Origin: Actinomycetes bacterium
Lineage (GTDB): Bacteria; Actinomycetota; Acidimicrobiia; Acidimicrobiales; Acidimicrobiaceae
Direction of reading: 5' to 3'
NCBI GenBank assembly: GCA_021792075.1
Contig: JAJYVK010000029.1
Coordinates: 1-10,373, forward strand
DNA length: 10,373 nt
Every line of letters starts with the position of its first letter. The first letter of the stretch is position 1. Of this stretch, positions 6,503 through 10,373 are shown piece by piece. Below the pieces are notes generated by a model. The model made no database searches and was not told the DNA's origin. It saw nothing but the letters and a program-made list of their open reading frames with translations. Made by a program: the position numbers and the translations under genes.

Positions 6503-7267
6503 ATGAATATAGCCGTGTGTGTAAAGCAGATCCCCGATCAGTCCGTTCCTGGGAAGCTGGATCCTGTCACTCATAATCTTGTGAGAGATGGAAAGCTTAT
6601 TCTTGATGACTCTGACAGTTATGGGGTTGAGATGGCCTTGCAACTTGTTGACCGTGCGGGCGGAGGAGAAGTCACGCTAATTTCCATGGCTCCGAACGGC
6701 GAAGTCTCAGGTCTTCGTACCGCACTGGCCATGGGGGCCGCCAAGGCCGTTCTTGTCTCTGATCCATCTCTCGCTGGCTCTGACGCCTTGACCACCGCCA
6801 AGGTTCTCGCCGCTGCAATCAGCCGCAATCCTTTCGATCTGGTCATGGCGGCAACCGAGTCCACCGATGGCTACACAGGGACCGTGCCGGTTCAGGTTGC
6901 CGAGATCCTTGACATCCCATCTGTCAGTTTTGCCAAGAAGGTGGATGTCGAAAACGGTGTTCTGAAGGTGCAGCGTCAGACCGAGTCAGGATATGACGAA
7001 GTAGAGTGTCCTTTGCCAGCCCTTGTGAGTGTTACTGCTGGAGTAGTGGAGCCACGTTATCCTTCGTTCAAAGGGATTATGGCGGCTAAAAGCAAGCCAG
7101 TGGAGATCTTGGATGTCGCCGGCCTTGGGATCGGTCCTTTGACCGTCGGGCAGGAAATCGTTTCTGTGCGCCAGGCTGAGGAGAGAGCTTCAGGAACTGT
7201 GGTTGTCGACGAGGGAGATGGCTTCCAGAAGATTGTGGAGTTCCTCGAGTCCATAAAGGTCATATAG
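6503..7267 (+). CDS. etfB: Electron transfer flavoprotein subunit beta
   Basis: This 254-residue protein is the beta subunit of the heterodimeric electron transfer flavoprotein, which carries electrons from flavin dehydrogenases (such as acyl-CoA dehydrogenases) to the membrane quinone pool. Visible family signatures are the N-terminal IAVCVKQIPD, the SDSYGVEMALQL segment, LRTALAMGA (71-79), GSDALTTAKVLAAA, the adenine-nucleotide-binding ATESTDGYTGTVP region (117-129), and the C-terminal EtfB signature running from VECPLPALVSVTAGV to EPRYPSFKGIMAAK (about 167-195). Length matches the usual 250-260. The ATG has AAGGA eight bases upstream. etfA follows after 42 bases on the same strand, the normal gene order. 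Whether this is a housekeeping ETF or a bifurcating one cannot be decided here; no bcd, fixC or fixX gene is adjacent, which favours the housekeeping type. Confidence 0.96.
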   Translation: MNIAVCVKQIPDQSVPGKLDPVTHNLVRDGKLILDDSDSYGVEMALQLVDRAGGGEVTLISMAPNGEVSGLRTALAMGAAKAVLVSDPSLAGSDALTTAKVLAAAISRNPFDLVMAATESTDGYTGTVPVQVAEILDIPSVSFAKKVDVENGVLKVQRQTESGYDEVECPLPALVSVTAGVVEPRYPSFKGIMAAKSKPVEILDVAGLGIGPLTVGQEIVSVRQAEERASGTVVVDEGDGFQKIVEFLESIKVI

Positions 7268-7309
7268 CCGTTCCAATATCCATCGGATTTCAGAGAAAGT
7301 CTCAATTAA

Positions 7310-8275
7310 ATGTCATTGTCAAAAATCTGGGTATTTGCAGAGCCGTCTGAGTCGGGTATCTCAACAACTTCTCTGGAGCTGGTAAGCGCAGCTTCGGGCT
7401 TCGCCTCCACGGTGGAGGTGTTCTGCTACGGGGTTGGCTCCGAGGCCGGACAGGTGCTGGGTGAGCATGGTGCGGCAAAGGCGGTAGTCGTTAAAGGGTT
7501 GGATGGCGTACTAGCTGGCACAGGGGTTGCCTCGGTCATGGCTCAGCGCATCCCTGCGGAATCCCCTGACGCTATCTTCTTCGGTTCCACGCCTGAGGGC
7601 CGCGACGCTGCGGCGAGGTTATCGGCAAAGATGGACCTGCCGGTTTTGACCAACGTCGTCAACCTTCAACTCGACGGCGACCGACTGATGAGCGAGAATG
7701 CCGTCTTCGGTGGTTCAGAGATTGTTTCCGCAAGGTTCACGGCGTCTGGTCCGGGGATTTTCGTGATTCGTGCGAAGTCATTTGCCGCCGAATCCAAAGG
7801 CGGTTCGGCAGCTTCCGTGGAAGAGGTCAGCCTGGGTGAGATCGGATCGGCCGGCAAGGCAAGAATAGTGCAGAGCCACGTCGAAGCGCGCACCGGCCCC
7901 AAGCTTGATGAAGCGCCGGTAGTGGTCTCTGGAGGTCGCGGGTTGGGCCAGCCGGATAGTTACAAGATGATAGAGGAGCTAGCGAAGCTGCTCAACGGAG
8001 CTCCAGGAGCATCCAGGGCCATAGTTGATGCGGGATGGGTTCCCTATGCGTACCAGGTGGGTCAAACAGGCAAGACTGTGAAGCCGACGGTCTACATAGC
8101 CTGTGGCATCTCTGGTGCAACCCAGCACATGGTCGGGATGAAAGGTGCCAAGAACATCATCGCCATCAACAAGGATGCCGATGCTCCGATCTTCACCATC
8201 GCTGACCTTGGGATCGTTGGCGATGTCCAGAAAGTTCTCCCCAAGCTGATCGAAGCCATCAAGTCAAAGGGGTGA
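7310..8275 (+). CDS. etfA: Electron transfer flavoprotein subunit alpha
   Basis: This 321-residue protein is the alpha subunit that, with EtfB, binds FAD. Its N-terminal domain carries the [21 protein letters not shown] segment (91-111). Its C-terminal FAD domain has all the expected pieces: SGGRGLG (207-213), [11 protein letters not shown] (233-243), QVGQTGK (249-255), [10 protein letters not shown] (264-273), [10 protein letters not shown] (286-295) and ADLGIVGD (298-305). The length is normal (about 310-325) and no residue of these motifs appears lost. The ATG at 7310 is preceded by a purine-rich AGAGAAAG at 7292-7299, an acceptable ribosome binding site at a slightly long distance. It is co-oriented with etfB, and a strong hairpin lies a few bases after its stop codon, marking the end of the transcript. 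Confidence 0.97.
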   Translation: MSLSKIWVFAEPSESGISTTSLELVSAASGFASTVEVFCYGVGSEAGQVLGEHGAAKAVVVKGLDGVLAGTGVASVMAQRIPAESPDAIFFGSTPEGRDAAARLSAKMDLPVLTNVVNLQLDGDRLMSENAVFGGSEIVSARFTASGPGIFVIRAKSFAAESKGGSAASVEEVSLGEIGSAGKARIVQSHVEARTGPKLDEAPVVVSGGRGLGQPDSYKMIEELAKLLNGAPGASRAIVDAGWVPYAYQVGQTGKTVKPTVYIACGISGATQHMVGMKGAKNIIAINKDADAPIFTIADLGIVGDVQKVLPKLIEAIKSKG

Positions 8276-8281
8276 ACAGAG

Positions 8282-8313
8282 ACCGCCGCCATCGATCGTG
8301 CCTTGGCGGCGGT
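8282..8313. terminator. GC-rich hairpin between converging genes, probable bidirectional terminator
   Basis: ACCGCCGCC (8282-8290) pairs perfectly with GGCGGCGGT (8305-8313), a nine-base-pair stem with a 14-base loop, extendable by a G-T pair. It sits exactly between the end of etfA (8275) and the stop codon of the converging minus-strand gene (8314). The flanks are only mildly T-rich (TTCAAATT on the plus strand, CTCTGTTC on the minus strand), so it is a weak-tailed terminator of the kind common in Actinobacteria. Confidence 0.65.
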
Positions 8314-9036
8314 TCAAATTAGCGGCCATGGATAACACCTCATGTCGGGGTTTGGCACAGGGAACCGTCTCGCTTTCAGCACTTGCGATACTCGCTGCCT
8401 GAAGGCGCTTACCTCCTCTTGATCGAGGAATTTGGCGAGAGTCTCACTGCAGCTGTCCCTCGTCTCTTCAAGCTCCTCCAGGAGCTCGTCGGGTATCGGC
8501 TCGCCAGCAAATTCCCAGATCACGGTTCGCAATTTGGGTTCGCAGTGGAAGCAAAGCCCCTGGTCGATCCCCCAGATGTGATCATCGTTGTCAATAAGGA
8601 GATGTCCGGACTTCCTATCAGTATTGTTCGCGATGATGTCGAAGACGGCGAATTTCTTGAACTGCGGATGAAGCTCTGGCCGTTCTAAGAGCGTGAAATA
8701 GTGCTGTTCAAAGTCGGCTTCGACAAAGAGCTGAAGGCTTCCTTCGCTGAATGGTCCATCCGACCTGAAGACGGTGAGTGGTATGAGATCCCAGCCAAGT
8801 GTTTTGGAAAGCTGGAATGCTGCGACCTCACGCATGAAAAGACCGCCGGGAAAGTCCCATAGGCTCCGCTCTCCTCGTCTTGGCTTGTAGATCGCCTGCA
8901 CCTTCGTGGAGTTCATTGCGACTTCCACCAGGAATGTGGCGTTCGAGCTGTATGGCATGCGGCCAATTACAGTCAGCTCACCAAGATTGAGAAGGTCTAA
9001 AGTGTCGGGGCTGTGTGACCGTTTGTCCTGGGACAT
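8314..9036 (-). CDS. SCO1664 family protein, PI3/PI4-kinase-like fold
   Basis: This 240-residue protein matches the actinobacterial SCO1664 family, noted for remote similarity to phosphatidylinositol 3-/4-kinases. It starts with the family pattern LLNLGELTVIGR...SNATFLVEV. K51 in AIYKPRRGERSLWDFPGG is the likely ATP-binding lysine. The segment D133-IIANNTDRK-SGH145 has the N-x-D-R-K catalytic-loop look, and GIDQGLCFH (156-164) is in the position of the metal-binding DFG-like aspartate (D158). Activity and substrate are not established for the family. The ATG at 9036 is chosen over the in-frame ATG at 9078 because it shortens the overlap with the DUF3090 gene from 82 to 40 bases and gives a leader length like other members; neither has a good ribosome binding site. 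It is the last gene of the minus-strand operon and ends against the hairpin. Confidence 0.88.
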   Translation of the reverse strand: MSQDKRSHSPDTLDLLNLGELTVIGRMPYSSNATFLVEVAMNSTKVQAIYKPRRGERSLWDFPGGLFMREVAAFQLSKTLGWDLIPLTVFRSDGPFSEGSLQLFVEADFEQHYFTLLERPELHPQFKKFAVFDIIANNTDRKSGHLLIDNDDHIWGIDQGLCFHCEPKLRTVIWEFAGEPIPDELLEELEETRDSCSETLAKFLDQEEVSAFRQRVSQVLKARRFPVPNPDMRCYPWPLI

Positions 9037-9494
9037 ACGTGACCATTTGGATCTAGTGGATAACCACACAGTGGGCATGGTGGGCGGCCGGCTTCAATCA
9101 AGCGGGTTCCTTGGATTGCAATGACGGCAGACTGCTCCTTGGAGAGGCCAACCCGTAACGAGGATTGCTCCGCATCGTCTGTCGCAAGCTCCTCAAGGTG
9201 CAAATGTATCTGATCGGTGCTCTCATCGTAGGCGATGCCAATCGCTCCAACCACCCACGCAATTTCATAGGGAACCAGTATTGGGCTCGGCTCGTCCAGG
9301 TGGCCCGGCCTCGGTATCTCCTTGATGAGTTCACCTAAGTGGCGTACCAGAGCGGCGACTTGGGCTTTCTCAACCTTGACCGTCACGAGGTCATCGAGGT
9401 ATCTCATTTGGATCAAAAAGACCCTCTTACCGGGCTCTCCGATTGCTCCAATTGCGACGTAGTCTGCTGAAGGAAAATCTCTTGAACTTGACAA
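8997..9494 (-). CDS. DUF3090 family protein with C-terminal zinc ribbon
   Basis: This 165-residue protein is a member of DUF3090, the second of three conserved actinobacterial proteins normally encoded together. The body has the family pattern GEPGKRVFLIQMR...VEKAQVAAL and the acidic EIAWVVGAIGIAYDE segment. The tail CPLCGYPLDPNGHVCPRTNGH supplies a likely zinc site from C140, C143, C154 and a nearby histidine. The function is unknown; a zinc-ribbon end suggests protein or nucleic-acid contact. The start is TTG at 9494, immediately after the TAA of the upstream phosphatase gene, with AAGG eight bases ahead; there is no better start that preserves the conserved N-terminus. Its last 40 bases also encode the beginning of the SCO1664-family protein in another frame. 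Confidence 0.9.
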   Translation of the reverse strand: MSSSRDFPSADYVAIGAIGEPGKRVFLIQMRYLDDLVTVKVEKAQVAALVRHLGELIKEIPRPGHLDEPSPILVPYEIAWVVGAIGIAYDESTDQIHLHLEELATDDAEQSSLRVGLSKEQSAVIAIQGTRLIEAGRPPCPLCGYPLDPNGHVCPRTNGHTAPTL

Positions 9495-10169
9495 TTACGG
9501 TACCTTAATGGAAAATTCGCTCTGCCAATTGCTACCTAGCACCAACGTCTGTGATGATGAGTAGGCGATGGCGGAGACTGAGCAAGTGGCAATTACCAGC
9601 CTTTGGAACATGTCCAGGTGCATTCCAAGCGCTGTACACAAGAGCGTCTTGATCGGGTCAGCGTGGGAGTAGGCGACTACGGTCTGTCCCCGGTGTTCGA
9701 GCTGGATGAACTCGACAAATCTTGACATCCTGCCGGCCATCTCCACAAAAGACTCCCCGTTCGGAAATCTGAAGCTGGAAGGCGATCGTTGCACCTGGCC
9801 CCATTCTGGCAGTTTATACAGCTCAGCCAGCTCCCGTCCGGTCCAGTCGCCGAAGTCGCACTCGAACAGATGCTCCGAGGTCTCTATCTTGATTCCTAAC
9901 CGTTTGCCAAGTGGAGATGCTGTCTGCTGAGCTCTTTCCAGAGGGCTGGCATAGATCGCGGCAATTTTCTCGATTTTGGCGAGGCGGTCCGCAACGTCTT
10001 CAGCCTGCCGAACCCCTTCTTCTGAAAGGGTAAGCCCGGGCGAGCGGCCTGGAAGGACTTTGCCTGTCGTGGTGGTGTTACCGTGCCTTACCAGGACTAG
10101 CAGCGTGGGTTTTTCTTCCTGCTTACCTGTTTGACTGTTGTTGTTAGGGGTTTGGTCTTGGTTAGCCAT
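9495..10169 (-). CDS. Histidine phosphatase superfamily protein, MSMEG_4193 type probable phosphomutase
   Basis: This 224-residue protein has the histidine-phosphatase fold of the MSMEG_4193 family. The catalytic R28-H29-G30 lies in LVLVRHGNT, followed by LPGRSPGLTLSEEGVRQA; R79 lies in SPLERAQQT, E103 in the ECDFGDWTG motif, NGES follows at 137-140, and the second catalytic histidine H169 is in YSHADPIK. All active-site residues are present, so it should be a working phosphatase or mutase; the substrate is unknown. Compared with relatives that begin close to the RHG motif, it has an extra polar, Q/N-rich N-terminal tail of about 20 residues. The ATG start has only a weak ribosome binding site, but no alternative start exists closer to the catalytic motif. 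It leads the DUF3090 and SCO1664-family genes. Confidence 0.9.
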   Translation of the reverse strand: MANQDQTPNNNSQTGKQEEKPTLLVLVRHGNTTTTGKVLPGRSPGLTLSEEGVRQAEDVADRLAKIEKIAAIYASPLERAQQTASPLGKRLGIKIETSEHLFECDFGDWTGRELAELYKLPEWGQVQRSPSSFRFPNGESFVEMAGRMSRFVEFIQLEHRGQTVVAYSHADPIKTLLCTALGMHLDMFQRLVIATCSVSAIAYSSSQTLVLGSNWQSEFSIKVP

Positions 10170-10241
10170 GTCTTAAAAAAGTTAGTCCGACTTTTGGGAG
10201 ATCCTTTCAAAGCGGCGAAGAGATTCGCTTCTAGGAGGCCG
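10170..10241 (-). promoter_or_regulatory. Short spacer with two potential hairpins ahead of the phosphatase gene
   Basis: Read on the minus strand, these 72 bases carry an imperfect GC hairpin starting in the end of the upstream gene (GCGGC paired with GCCGC, with an inner GAAG/CTTC). Nearer the ATG is an A/T-rich stem, AAAAGT with ACTTTT (plus-strand 10190-10195 and 10177-10182), seven-base loop, followed by a T-run. Either could terminate or attenuate transcription or be fortuitous. Confidence 0.25.
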
Positions 10242-10373
10242 CTAAGCAATCCTTCTTCTGAGATCGACAAAGGCAGTTATGGTTTCAATTGGTTGATCTT
10301 GTGAAATATTTGCGTCAACAAGGCGGCTGAAGACTTCGATGACGGTGCTTTTGCCGACCGTTTCGGTAACTTT
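10242..10373 (-). CDS. C-terminal end of an unidentified protein, cut by the window edge
   Basis: On the minus strand a frame is open from the right edge to a TAG at 10242-10244, giving 43 residues. The peptide begins KVTETVGKSTVIEVFSRLVD and ends in a basic FVDLRRRIA tail, with alternating charged and hydrophobic residues expected of a helical C-terminus. Codon choice resembles the neighbouring genes, and the gene is in the same orientation and 72 bases ahead of the phosphatase gene, so it may be part of the same operon. The short stretch does not let me name a family. The GKST it contains is too close to the C-terminus to be read as a nucleotide-binding loop. Confidence 0.55.
   Translation of the reverse strand, partial: KVTETVGKSTVIEVFSRLVDANISQDQPIETITAFVDLRRRIA

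Noticed and set aside
10301..10373. A P-loop (GKST) in the partial gene at the right edge
   Set aside because: It lies within about 40 residues of the C-terminus and lacks the preceding GxxxxGK pattern.

Overview
The window looks like a chromosomal segment from an actinobacterium of moderate GC content. The strongest lineage evidence is a set of proteins that are largely actinobacterial: a DUF3107 protein, a PdtaS-like soluble histidine kinase, a paired set of ArsA/Get3-like ATPases, and the SCO1664 / DUF3090 / MSMEG_4193-phosphomutase trio. The moderate GC, with A/T-rich intergenic stretches, would suit an Acidimicrobiia-type lineage, but that placement is an inference and not tested.

Layout. 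Positions 1-1426 hold no intact recognisable gene. This stretch contains open-frame fragments that change frame, one short candidate ORF with a good ribosome binding site (245-388), and the decayed, internally deleted and frameshifted remnant of an acyltransferase-3 membrane protein (about 654-1180). From 1427 to 6246 a tightly packed plus-strand gene string encodes DUF3107, two ArsA/Get3-family ATPases, a PHP-type histidinol-phosphatase-like phosphoesterase and a PdtaS-like sensor kinase; the junctions are 9 nt, a 13 nt overlap, 2 nt and 49 nt. After a 256 nt gap comes etfB-etfA (6503-8275), the two subunits of an electron transfer flavoprotein. A strong GC-rich hairpin at 8282-8313 separates this from a converging minus-strand operon, read from right to left: an unidentified gene entering from the window edge, the histidine-phosphatase-superfamily protein, DUF3090, and the SCO1664-family kinase-fold protein.

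How the genes may work together. EtfAB passes electrons from acyl-CoA or other flavin dehydrogenases to a quinone reductase. The ArsA pair probably acts as a Get3-like ATPase heteromer rather than an arsenite pump: no ars genes are nearby, the second subunit has no cysteine, and it lacks the signature lysine of the deviant Walker A motif that the first subunit keeps. The minus-strand trio is a known but functionally unresolved conserved set in Actinobacteria, combining a kinase-like fold, a zinc-ribbon protein and a phosphatase/mutase fold. No mobile element, CRISPR array, tRNA or rRNA was seen. I did not find a clearly new system; the most interesting leads are the asymmetric ATPase pair with its operon partners and the trio.
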